The notes under the pieces: generated by a model
The model's input: only the letters and a program-made list of their open reading frames with translations
What the model was told of the DNA's origin: nothing
Database searches by the model: none
Source: Pogostemon cablin
Lineage: Eukaryota > Streptophyta > Magnoliopsida > Lamiales > Lamiaceae
NCBI GenBank assembly: GCA_023678885.1
Contig: CM042962.1
Span: forward strand, 28,720,336 to 28,784,335
Direction of reading: 5' to 3'
DNA length: 64,000 bases
Part shown: positions 36,673-47,573 of the stretch, in pieces
Position numbering within the stretch: position 1 is the stretch's first letter
Layout of the letters: each line of letters starts with the position of its first letter
Program-made: the position numbers and the translations under genes

Positions 36673-36712
36673 TTATTCTTTGTTTTTCTTGCAATTTTCG
36701 CCTCTTGGAAGG

Positions 36713-38739
36713 ATGTTGACTTGCATAGCTTGCTCGAAGCAGCAGCACACCACCGGATCTCTGCCGGAAGACGACTGCGACTCCGCTGCTCCTTCCCCTA
36801 AGCAACCCATCAGAACCCTCACTGCTCAAGTAGGCTCTAATCTATTACTATATTTTCATTTCATGATTATTTCTCATGCTTTTGAAAGTTTCATAGAATT
36901 AATGTCTATGTGCGTGTTTAGATTAGGGACATGGCTATGAAGGCATCCGGTGCATACAAGACCTTCGGGCCTTGTTCTGGTTCGTCAAACCGAGCCTACA
37001 TGGACTCAGAAGCCGGCTCGGTCTCTGAGAGGTTCTTCGGATCATACAGAAGAGCAAGGACTGGGAGTGCAATGTCCTCTCCACGGGTGTGGGGAAAGGA
37101 TATGCTGAAGGCCTTGCTTCGGTTAGCAGTAGAAGCGAGCCACTTGTTTTCATGGAGGAAGATGAGCCTAAAGAATGGGTTGCACAGGTTGAGCCGGGGG
37201 TGTTAATCACATTCATTTCTTTACCACTAAGTGGAAATGATATCAAAAGGATACGCTTCAGGTATTCTTCTTTCACTCTCAAATTGGCTCAGTTTTATTT
37301 CGGATTTTTTAAAGTTCAGGTGAGAATTTTGTTTGACTTATGCTGACATAGAGGAATCAAAGTGGTCAAATCCTAGGCATATAATATTTTAGAACATTTT
37401 TTTGCATCTGTTTATATTTTGTCGTTTTTTCTACGGAGGGTTTCAGCGGCCATTGTATGTTCACCGTAACGAAGCCTTGATAACATGTTAGACCTGTAAG
37501 TTGAGTTTGTTTTGTTTTATCAGTGTATATTTCATACTGCTTCCTCCTGTTCTGTTCTGTTCTGTTCTGTTCTGTTGTATAATCACTTAATAAATTATGT
37601 GGAACTATATATTCATTGTATCACGTCATTTCTGTCGACCAATGACCTGCATTCTGCTGCCTCAGCTTGAGAAATTTCAATACCAGTTATTGGACTGTTT
37701 TTACAGCCGAGAGATCTTTAAAAAGTGACAAGCTCAACGATGGTGGGCGGAGAACTGTGACAGAGTAATAGAATTATACAACGTCCAGAAGCTGGATCAT
37801 CATGCCGTGCCATCTCGGCCAGAAGATGAGGTAGATTTTGATCAAGTCTTCTTTTTATATTTTTTAAATTAATGGCATCTGCCATTTTGTTAGATTTCAA
37901 AAGTCAAGTCGACGGAGGAAAGCCCTGTCACACCTCCTCGATTGAGCAAGGAGCTTCTACCCCGTCACTTCAATCGGCCAACTGGGATCAGCTGTGCATC
38001 ACCGGACTCTGTTGAACACCATCCGATGCATCGTCAGTACTATGACCCAAATGGTATTAATTCAACACCAAAACTCTCCAGCGCCAGTGCTGAGACATCG
38101 TCTATTGATGCTTCTGCACGATCAAGTTATTCAAGAGAAACTCGGGAGCATTCAGTTAGCAATGCTAGTGATTTAGAGAGTGAGTGGGCTGAAGAAGATG
38201 AACCTGGAGTTTATATTACGATCCAGATGCTACCTGGTGGTGCTCGTGAGCTTAGACGAGTGCGGTTCAGGTGAGTTGTACTTTTAAATCTATATATATA
38301 AATACTTCTTTCAAAAAATACATAACTATGTGGTTGAGTCCATTTATAATACCACAGAAGAAGACTCGAATGGAGTATGTTCTTCGTACTCATATGAAAA
38401 CATATTCTAGTTGGCTAAAAACATGAAGAGAATTTCATGTGATTCCAGCACCAATCTAAAAATATGAAACAGTCACCCAAAAATCTCTGTATCCATTTTG
38501 TGACTGAAGAAATAAATATGTCAATTCTCTCAGAAGATGCACTCTTGTTATCTTTACACTCCCGGAACTCTCCCTCTCTTCCCTTTGCAAATTCTTTCAT
38601 TCCTTGTGTTTTGATGTTTCAAAGTTAGTGTTGGTTGTGACTTGTTAAAGATGAATGCAGCCGGGAAATGTTTGGAGAAACTCAAGCAAGATTGTGGTGG
38701 GAATCAAACAAAGCAAGGATTCAACAGCAGTACCTTTGA
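36713..38739 (+). pseudogene. BREVIS RADIX-family gene, apparently disrupted
   Basis: Five coding exons fit: 36,713-36,829; 36,922-37,261; 37,707-37,830; 37,894-38,270; 38,661-38,739, all with GT-AG introns and consistent phases. Exon 1 starts MLTCIACSKQ and has the KQPIRTLTAQ linker. Exon 2 has MAMKASGAYK and the start of BRX domain 1 (EPKEWVAQVEPGVLITF). Exons 4-5 give BRX domain 2 (DEPGVYITIQMLPGGARELR, ending QARLWWESNKARI). BRX proteins act at the plasma membrane and nucleus in auxin-related vascular and root growth. Two lesions are visible: exon 2 changes frame near 37,095-37,115, where family residues are also missing, and exon 3 has TGA (37,726-37,728) where the family has Trp (KK-W-QAQRWW). 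Everything else is intact, so loss is recent or an assembly error is possible. Confidence 0.88.
37547..37577 (+). repeat. (CTGTT)n microsatellite in BRX-like intron 2
   Basis: Six consecutive TCTGT units inside the second intron. Confidence 0.9.
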
Positions 38740-39700
38740 CCCTCAGACTAAGTAGAGGATACTCTTTTAACCTTTTCTTGAATTCTTTTACAGCTAATTG
38801 CATTGTCTGCTTCAACGACATTTCTTTAAAAAAAATTCTTTGGAGGAAGAAGGTGATAATTTGTGTAGGACTAGGAGCTATACAAGATGTGGTACCATGA
38901 AAAATGTGGATATTTCATTAGTTGTTTTAAATTGCAGTTGACATGCCTGATTGGCTACTCTTTGAAATGGAAATCATAATTTATTGAATTGAAACTGATG
39001 AATGAAGGATGAGAGGTTTGTGGGTTAGTTTCCATGAGAGCATAAAATTATAGTAAAGGTGTTCTCCCTTGTCTGATTTCCGATTTGAGTGATCTACACG
39101 CTAAAATGATCCTCTCTTCCGTGCTTTCTTCCGATCTACTGCTATATTCCCAAGTCCAATCTCAATGTCGTGTGGGAGCAGTTAGGAAGCATTGGGGATG
39201 GTGGAATGGAGCAGAAAGCAGGTTGGTTGGATTTAGAACATACTGATTATATGCTTACTCTGAGGAAGTGTGTGTGTTTTTGTGAGATCTGAAAGCACTA
39301 GTTTGTAGATTGTTGACTCAAATATGTGTAGATAGGGAGGGGAAGAGGCCTTTTCTGTGTGACTGCTGTAATGTAATAATGGTCCCTTCTGTAAACCAAA
39401 GATTTTATGGCTTGTAATTGGTTGATTATTGTTTTGTGTATGCTGACATAGACAACCTATGCATTTCTTGTTTTATTAATAGTGCGGTTACTTGGATTTT
39501 TCAACTCACTCTAATTTCTTAATGGATCTGAGAATTCAATGATGTATTTCCTGTGTGGTTTCATTGTGTTACTATTTATTACGTCTCACATCTAAGATGG
39601 AGAAAAAATCAAATAACTATGTTTGTTTTGGGTTTAGCTTAGATAATTAACTGAATTTAATAAATAGTGTTAATAAAATAATTTTCTCTGCAGGATGATC
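38740..39700 (+). other. Probable 3' untranslated and downstream region of the BRX-like gene
   Basis: No further coding sequence. Moderately T-rich, with TAATGTAATAATGG and TTTATTAATAG blocks that could serve in polyadenylation. A piece of Copia LTR lies at 39,072-39,178. Confidence 0.5.
39072..39178 (-). repeat. Copia LTR fragment downstream of the BRX-like gene
   Basis: About 107 bp. Landmarks TTGAGTGATCTACACGC, AAAATGATCCTCTCTT and CCCAAGTCCAATCTC match, in the same orientation as the 6,401 LTR, positions of about 6,580-6,760. The middle (about 70 bp between TGGCTTTCC and TTCCGATCT) is deleted. It belongs to the same family as the palindrome pair. Confidence 0.75.
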
Positions 39701-40166
39701 CCATGTTAGTAATGGCTAAGATTTCATGAGTACCAACAAGTACGGCAAGAGTCTGGTGTGATATGCTTTGAAAAAGTGAAAACTCACAATTAATATTTTA
39801 TAAAGTAATAACTAATATACTAATATACTATACTCTCATTTTCTTAAAAAAGAAAATAAATGATAAGTTCCATATCTCATTAAACAAATACTTTCCCAAT
39901 CTCCTCTCTCACTCAAACCACTACGTGAACGTGATTTATATTTTATACAATTTAAAAAAAATTTTGATACATAAATATTTTTAATTACTAGCTAAGTCTC
40001 TCAATGTGAATTCATATGAAAATTGCGATGGTAAATGTAATGATCCAATTATTACTCCTTATTTTTCTTTGTGAATACATTAATGATAATAAAGTTGTAG
40101 CATTAATAATAATAATAATAATAAGGGGTGGTTTGAGATGAGTCAGAAAATTAGGGTGAGCATCCA

Positions 40167-40174
40167 TATAAAAG
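40167..40174 (+). promoter_or_regulatory. TATA box of the BIG GRAIN 1-like gene
   Basis: TATAAAAG, about 140 bp before the chosen start codon. The intervening leader is CT-rich (TTTCTTCTTTCTTTC), as in many plant genes. It argues against the upstream ATG at 40,138. Confidence 0.6.
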
Positions 40175-40308
40175 CTACATGGAAGAAGAGTGCAGAAAAA
40201 CAAAATGAAAGTTTGGTTTCATTACACAGTTTATATCATCATCTGAAACCACACATTGAACACATTTCTTCTTTCTTTCTTTATTTGTTTCTCCACATAC
40301 ATATATAC

Positions 40309-40473
40309 ATGTATAAGGTGGCATCTGGGAAGCAGTCTTTCTCTTCAAGTTTGCTTGAAGAGATTTGCCGATCAATTGATGATCCGCAGAGGATGAGTAG
40401 TATGAAGAGTGATGAGGAGGAAGAAATATTATTGAGTAATTATGGTTATGGAGGAGTGATGGAGAAGAAGGTA

Positions 40474-40507
<34 letters not shown>

Positions 40508-41145
40508 CCAATTACATGCAAGTGCAACTCAATCGATTTTTGTTTGTGCAGGTGTGGGAAAAGCAAAAACATGGGCAGCCTTCCACCCCTAGTGCTGGTG
40601 CTAGTGCCCATTCCCATTCCCATTCCAGCAAAGAATCTGAGCAGAAATACAAACTCCAATATTTCAACACAAAATCAAAATCAAAATCAAAATCAAAATC
40701 AAAATCAGGAGATATGAAGAAAGTGAAAGTGAAGCAGCCCATCTCTCCCGGCGCTAAGGTGGCCTCCTTTCTCAACTCACTCTTCCATATCAAGATGAAG
40801 ATCAACACCACCACCCCACCTCACTCCAGAAAACCATCACTTAGGCTGGACAATAAACATGATTCCCACCTCCAAACTGCCATCAATGAAGATCTTATCA
40901 TCTATATAATGGACAAAAATCACCAACTCATCAATTATCACAACACAAATCATCAAATTATGGGATTTCACATGAAAATTACCGAAGAAGAAGAAGAAGA
41001 AGAAGAATCTGATGCACAAAGTGATGCAAGTTCTGATTTGTTTGAATTGGAATTGGGAATTGACAGATCATATGCTCAAGAATTGCCGGTTTATCAAACT
41101 ACTCATCTTCATCAGATTCAACCCATGCATATGCATATGCCTTAG
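40309..41145 (+). CDS. BIG GRAIN 1-like protein
   Basis: Two exons, 40,309-40,470 and 40,552-41,145, give about 251 residues. Family landmarks: FSSSLLEEICRSIDD (residues 11-25), VMEKK|VWEKQ across the splice, a KS-dipeptide run, the signature PISPGAKVASFLNSLF near the middle, an acidic stretch, DASSDLFELE, and QELPVYQTTH near the C-terminus. BIG GRAIN 1 proteins are plasma-membrane-associated regulators of auxin response and organ size; the biochemical activity is not settled. Start: ATG at 40,309 lies after the TATA box, whereas the upstream in-frame ATG at 40,138 precedes it. The intron (81 bp, GTAAGC...TTGTGCAG) contains about 30 consecutive T and no in-frame stop, so retention would add 27 mostly Phe residues. 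Closest alternative family: phytochrome kinase substrate proteins, which share the DLFE motif but not the ISPGAK motif. Confidence 0.82.
40471..40551 (+). other. 81-bp poly-T intron of the BIG GRAIN 1-like gene
   Basis: GT-AG intron with a T run from about 40,477 to 40,507. Its length is a multiple of three and it has no in-frame stop. It may vary in length between individuals. Confidence 0.7.
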
Positions 41146-43842
41146 ATTCAAACCTTTAATTTGCATTTCTACTTATTAATATGCAGTATCTATCGTGTGA
41201 TTTAAATAACAACAATTTATTTCGACTAAATAATTTTGATCATATATGTTCATTTATATTTATTATGATACTCCATATGTTATATTGGTTACTTTAGTTA
41301 TATTATCATTATAATTAGGATTTAAAAGAAAAAAAATTTAATGAAATATGCATATAAAATTACAGTTCAAGATTGATGGTGAGGTGAAACCAAAGCTCTA
41401 TTAATTTTTTTAATATTATGATGCACACATAGTCTCAAGTTCTAAATTCAAAATATTCATGAAAATCACATATAATAATTCTAATTTTGTCTTATTTATT
41501 TCATTATACATGCAACGTACTACAATCTATATTTATAGCAAACCTAAAATTCCACTTTTGTTTTCAATTTTACTCTATTTAGAAATAATTCAATTTTAAT
41601 CTTAACCGTCAAATTAATACTTTTGATTACAATCATAAAATTTTATTATACTAATAATGGATGTTATTATTTAAATTTTACTTTTTTATTTACAATTTAA
41701 ATTTGATAAATATAAAAGATATTTTTGGCATATTTGATTAATTTTGATCAATATATTTGATCTTATTTTCAGGTTCAATCATTCTATTTGAGGTATCATT
41801 CTTCTTTTTTATTTTTTCTTTTATCTTATGATTTTTTTTTCGATTTTGTGTTTTCTTCATATTTTATAAACCCTATTTTTATAATTTTTTAATCTTATTG
41901 ATTTTATTTTTATTTGATCTTATTTGAAGCTTTAATCATTAAAAAAAGTCATCAATATCAATATACTAATTTTATATATATAATATATAATATCAAATCT
42001 TTCAACGCTATATTTGGTAATTTTCTAACTTTTTTCCTACGTCGTTGATTGCTTTCAATCACGATCGTTCATTTTTTCAAATCATTCTATATAAACTTTT
42101 TATTACCTAATCAAATCCTTACTTTTTTTTTTCTTTTTGGTACTTCTTCTTTTTCTTCTCTATTTCACTTTTAAACTATTTCTAATTTATTTTATCTTTT
42201 TGTACTTTACTTTTATTTGATCTAATGTGCATGTTCAATTCTCTGAGGTATCATTTTTCTTTTATATTTTTTGTTGTCTTTTTTTTTTCTCTTCGTTATT
42301 TTTATTTTATTTATAATTCTATAAATCCTATTTCTATAATTTAATTTATTTTATCTGTTATACTTTTATTTGATCTTATTTTCAGGTTCAATCATTCAAT
42401 TTGAGCTATCATTCTTTCTTTTTTATTTTTCATTTATTATATGATTTATATATATATATTTTTGTTTTTTGTGTCATATGAAGTATCATTGGTTTTTTAA
42501 TATCTTATTTTCATTTCTATTCGATTTTTGTATTTTCTTTATAATTCTATAAATCTTATTTATATTCTTTAATTTATTTTATCCTTTATACTTTTATTTG
42601 ATCTTATTTTCAGGTTCAATCATTCGATTTTAGGTATAATTCTTCTTTTTTATTTTCGTTTATCTTATGATTTATATTTTTTTTCGATTTTGTGTAATTT
42701 TTCATATTCTATAAACTCTATTTTTATATATTTTTTTAATCTTATTGATTTTATTTGTAGCTTTATTCATTACAAAAAAAGTAACTAATGTTTGGAGTGA
42801 TGAATTTAGAAAATCCATAATTAATTTCAGAATATTTTCTTTGTAATTTTATAAATTCTATTTTTATACTTTAATTTATTTTATCTTTTATATTTTATTT
42901 GATCTTATTTTCAAATTCAATCATTCTCCTTTAAGGTATCATTTTTTTTAAAAATTTTTCATTTATCTTATAATTTATGATTTTTCCTTCGTTTTCATTA
43001 TTTTCTTTATATTTTATAAAGTCTATTTTTATAATTTTTTAATATTATTGTTCTTATTTTTATTTGATCTTATATATTTGCAGCTTTGATCATTAAAAAA
43101 AGTCAACAGTGTTTGAAGTGATGAATTTGGACAATCTAGAATTAATTTCAAAAATTTTAATATTGGAGGTTCAAAGCACAGGTCAAATATATTTTTTATT
43201 TAATCTTTTGGATTAATGTATGCAATTTATTTTTGAAATTTTGTATTTTATTTTTATTTTTCATTGAAATTATATAATCATTAGGATCGTCTCTATAAAT
43301 ATTCTTTGAATTTAATCTTTAAGATTAATGTATAAAATTTATTTTCGAAAATTTGTGATTTATTTTAATTTTTCTTTCAATTTTATTTTCATTAGGATCG
43401 TCTCCATAAATATTATTTTGATATTTATAATTTAGTATATTAAATAATATTTTAGATATTTTATCCATATGTTATTCAATTAAAAATAAATTATAAATTA
43501 TAGTTTACTATATCTTTCTTAAAAAACAATAATTGAATTTTAGATAGAGATTATATCTATTTTTTTAAAAAATAAATAGATATCAATTAAAATAAAATAA
43601 TTTTAATATAATTAATAATAGAAATTTAATATATACTCCATTTATCTTAAATATCAAATCAAATTTAATGTTATAAAAAATAAGCATATAAACAATGCGA
43701 TTTAATTGATAAATATAAAATTATGTTATGTTAAAAAAAATACATTTATATATTATACTCTAGTATAAATCTCATATATTACACGGGTTGTAAATTTACA
43801 ATTTTAAAAAATTTGATTTAAGTTTAATATAACTATTTATTC
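41146..43842. other. Extremely AT-rich intergenic DNA with diverged repeats
   Basis: No gene. From about 41,730 to 43,200 a block with the wording TTTGATCTTATTTTCAGGTT then CAATCATTC and GGTATCATTCTT recurs at about 41,757, 42,217, 42,369, 42,598 and 42,898. A second block, TCATTAAAAAAAGTC with GTGATGAATTT, recurs at about 41,937, 42,759 and 43,090. The repeats are diverged and irregularly spaced. Confidence 0.6.
43199..43424 (+). repeat. 112-bp tandem duplication
   Basis: Copies at 43,199 and 43,311, each starting TTTAATCTTTNNGATTAATG and ending ATTAGGATCGTCTCYATAAA plus about 12 bases, with roughly 15% difference by eye. Confidence 0.75.
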
Positions 43843-43953
43843 AATAATTAAAATAATTGAGATTTTTAATTTACTTAAAAATTAAAATAATTGAGATTAA
43901 TTCTGGTGGCGACACCTCATCAAAATTAAACTCTCCTTTAGTATATTAAAGAT
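43843..43953 (+). repeat. 111-bp direct repeat, left copy (Helitron-like wording)
   Basis: Matches 46,457-46,567 at nearly every position and has the same length. It ends CTCTCCTTTAGTATATTAAA, wording often seen at Helitron-associated repeats in dicots. About 2.6 kb separates the copies. Confidence 0.75.
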
Positions 43954-44984
43954 TTATTCCATTATAATCTAATATAAGTTTATATTAAAAAGTAAAATTC
44001 AGTTTATATACTCTTAAATGTAAATTTATGTCAGTTGGAAAAAAGATTTCGTTGTTAAATTAATTTACCAAAAAATTTTTTTAAAAAAATATTAAATTGG
44101 TTTGTCGAATTTTGTTATGATTGTTGTTCCAGAATTAAATTGATCAAAAAAATTAAAATATGTAAATTTTATCATGTTTTATCATTGAAGAAAAAAATTC
44201 AATATAAATTAATTCGATGAAATAAAAAAATTATTTTAACAAAATGAATTTAAAAAGTTAAAATATTAACCATGAAAAAAATTAATAATGTAAACAAATC
44301 AACAACTAATATATAATAAAAAAAGTTAAAAGAAAAGAAAGAATTTAGACAAATTTTTTTAAAAAAAATCAATTAAAATAAAATTTTAAAAATATAAAAG
44401 AATCTGCAAGAAATTAATTAATATAAATTTTAGAAAAAAAAATGAATACCTTTCTTCAGAACTTGAATGGAACTTGAAAAAAACTTTTGTTCTTTAAGTA
44501 CGTGTAATGAATGAATAAAGAGTTTATTCATAAGTAGAGAGTAGATTATCTGCACAAAAATTTACATAATAAACTCAAAAAATTTAAAAAATAAAAAATA
44601 AATAAAAACAAAAAATAATCAAAGAGAATTTAAAAAATATAAAAGAAACAGCAAAATAATAAATAAAGAGAAATTTTTTGTTTAGAAAGTGAAGACAACT
44701 TTTGATCGTCATGCTGAATAATTTATGTGAACGAATGAATAAAGACTAAAGAGTCGTATTGTATAGGTGAAAATTGATCATTTTTTTATGTTTCTAAATA
44801 TGATATGATATGATTTTTATTTGATCTAATCTAATCATATAAATATTTGAATCTTAAAGAAAATTTATATGAAAATATATGTATTTATCACTAAATATCA
44901 ATTAGCAATTATTAAAATTAAAATTAATTCAGGTGATGACACATTATTAAAATTTAAAATTTCACAAACACTTGTGTAAACTGA

Positions 44985-45235
44985 GTTTATATACGTTTAT
45001 ATGTAAACACTGTTACTCTTTATTACATGAAAAATTACTCTTTAAACACATAAATTGTTACTCTTTTAAATTAAAAAATTAATTTTCAAATTCTTGTAAA
45101 CCCTTATTTTTCGATTACTCTTAGTACATGAAAATTAGAGACATGAATTATTACTCTTCTATATAAAAATTATTACTGTTCAAAGAGTAATTTTTAAAAA
45201 ATAGAGTTTTCATGTAAACCCGGTTTACATGAGAC
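44985..45235 (-). repeat. Inverted copy of the 5,383-5,650 repeat
   Basis: Reads as the reverse complement of the block nested in the hAT-like element: ends CATGTAAACCCGGTTTACAT and carries ATTACTCTT motifs in matching order. Here it is not inside a hAT element, so the block moves or duplicates independently. Confidence 0.7.
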
Positions 45236-46320
45236 CCAATCTTAAAATTTTTAGTAAATTTAACCATTTAAAATTTTAATAACTTAAAAAAAATCAGAAG
45301 GTTAAAAATTACTAATAAAAAGAACCGAACTAAAACCAAAAATTTAAATAAATAGAAATCTAAAGAGAAATTATAAAAATTTTAATCAAAAAAATAATAA
45401 AAGTAACAATAATTTTTTTATTAATTTAAAAAAATAAAAGATTAAAAAATTACATACTAATAAAAAATGAAAAATAAAATAACAGAATTAAAAAAAAAAA
45501 AAAATAAAAGTTAATAAAAGAGAATTTAAAAATTATAAAAGAAACAGCAAAAATTATAAAAATAAAAAAAATACATTCTTATTCGATCTTTAAAAAAGTT
45601 ATTATTTATGTATCATTATATTTTAATTTTGATAAAAGTATATTAAAATAATAATAATAATACAAATAAAATTAAAAGAAACATAACGAATAAAATATTA
45701 AAAAATTTTAAAGAAAATTTATAGTAAAATTAATATACTCCTATATTATTAAAAATAAAAAATAAATTTATTATAAATAAATTCAAAGAAATAAGAATAG
45801 AAAAGGAAGTCAAAACAAAATTAATTAAATAAATTGTAAAATCATAAAAAAAAAGATTAATAACGTAAAAAAAATTAAATAAAGGGGCTTGAGCGAATTA
45901 CACACTGATAATTTAAAAAAATTAAAAAAAAAAAAAGAAAATTAAATAAAAAATATAATTAAAAGTGAATACATAACAAAATTAATTTTAAAAAAATTGT
46001 AAAATTAACCATGAAACAAAAATTAATTACTTAAAAATGAAAAGATAAAAAAATTATGTACTAACAATTAAAAAACAGAACTAAAACGAAATAAATAAAT
46101 AAGAACAAAAAATAATCAAAGGATTACGTACTAACAATTAAAAAAACAAAATTAAAACAAAATAAATAAATAAAAGATAATAATAAATAAAAAATAATAC
46201 CTTTCTTTAGAATTTGAAGAAAGTTTATGTTCGTCATGATAAATAAATTATGTGTGTAGAATGAATTAATAAAGAGTATTATTTATAGGTGGAGAAGTGA
46301 TAAATTTTCTAAATTTTTAA

Positions 46321-46321
<1 letters not shown>

Positions 46322-46354
<33 letters not shown>
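46322..46354 (+). repeat. (TA)n microsatellite
   Basis: Sixteen uninterrupted TA units. Confidence 0.95.
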
Positions 46355-46358
<4 letters not shown>

Positions 46359-46456
46359 CTATATGTATTTATCTAAATTTTAATTAATTTTGATTTGATA
46401 ATATCATATTCAAATCTTAAAATAATATATGTATTTATCTACATTAAAATTTAATT

Positions 46457-46567
46457 AATAATTAAAATAATTGAGATTTTTAATTTAATTAAAAATTAAA
46501 ATAATTGAGATTAATTCTTGTGGCGACACCTCATTAAAATTAAACTCTCCTTTAGTATATTAAAGAT
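46457..46567 (+). repeat. 111-bp direct repeat, right copy
   Basis: Partner of 43,843-43,953, with the shared core GTGGCGACACCTCATNAAAA. Confidence 0.75.
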
Positions 46568-47334
46568 ATATAATTAGTAGTTTTTATAAAATACATAAAT
46601 ACAAATAAATAAATAATTAATTATATATGTGTGTGTTATGATAAAAATAAAAAAAATTAAATATATAAGTACATGATTATAATATAATTCTTTTCGTGCA
46701 ACACATGTATGTATTATATTTATATCAACAATAATTTTCTTATTTTTTAACTTACAATAAAAATTTATCAAATATGAAAGATATTTTTAGCATATTTAAC
46801 TATTTATCAATCAATATACTAATTTTCAATTAATATATCAATTAATATATTTCAATTTAATTTATATAAGACTTATATTTTGATAATTTATTTTTCTTAA
46901 TATTCAACTAATCTATTTAAATTATTTAATTGTAATTTAATTTTAGAGCTCAACTTTTTTGTTGAATTTATTTTAATTTTATTATATATATAACATTTAA
47001 TATTTACTCTAAAATACCCTCTTAATTTAATATAATTAATCTATTTTACGTTAAAATACTGTCTTCTTTTAACTGATCAAATATCAATACACTTTTCACT
47101 GTTAATCTTGACCCGCGGTTATTAATAAACGGGTTGAATATACGTCATATCCTAATTTATGTATTTTACGTGGTGTCTAGGAAACTTTGCTTTACAATGT
47201 GGTTAGAGGTAGATAACCAACTAAAGATAGATTGTATAGTAATGATAGAGATATAATGTGTGGGTTTTATGTTGGCTGAGTGGAAACATGCCAACATTTT
47301 ATTTTTAGTGTTATTTTGTCCGTCAGGTGTGGGG
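46568..47334. other. AT-rich intergenic DNA
   Basis: No gene. At 46,692 TTCGTGCAACACATG resembles the hairpin of a Helitron 3' end but lacks a clear CTRR terminus. At 47,111-47,135 CCCGCGGTTATTAATAAACGGG forms an inverted repeat. Confidence 0.45.
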
Positions 47335-47573
47335 AAAGGAGATGTGGTAGCTGGAAGGGGGTTCCTCTGAAGATTTAGAAGTTGAGGACTTTTGCATTAT
47401 TTGCAACTGTTTACTTTGTGTGGAGAGCAAGAAATGAGGCATGATTTGGAGATAAACATACGACAGTAGAATAGTTGGTAGGATGCATTAAGTTATTTGT
47501 GGCTAAGATTGAATGTATGTATGAATCGATATATGTTGATGTTCTTTTTGTTATCACAAGTGTTTTCTCTTGA
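47335..47573 (+). pseudogene. C-terminal tail of a LINE (L1-type) ORF2
   Basis: Translation with three in-frame stops gives SWKGVPLKI-KLRTFALFATV, YFVWRARNEA, FGDKHTTVE and LVGCIKLFVAKIE, the familiar end of plant L1 reverse-transcriptase proteins after the zinc-binding region. It ends at TGA 47,571. The rest of the LINE is absent. No poly(A) tail is visible after it. Confidence 0.65.

Larger units (their letters stand above)
43954..46456. other. AT-rich DNA between the 111-bp repeats
   Basis: No gene. A block combining TTTAGAA/GTGAA, TTTTGATCGTCATGCTGAATA and GAATGAATAAAGA wording occurs at about 44,450-44,540, 44,670-44,780 and 46,200-46,300, and AAAAGAAACAGCAAAA occurs at 44,641 and 45,537. 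These suggest repeated duplication inside the segment. Confidence 0.55.

Noticed and set aside
37080..37130. A very short extra intron in BRX-like exon 2 that would restore the frame
   Set aside because: A GT...TTAG pair about 40 bp apart exists but is shorter than normal plant introns, and the family has continuous exon sequence here. A frameshift is more likely.
41340..46570. Possible CRISPR-like or satellite array
   Set aside because: Repeats are diverged and irregularly spaced, and this is plant nuclear DNA. Not a regular array.
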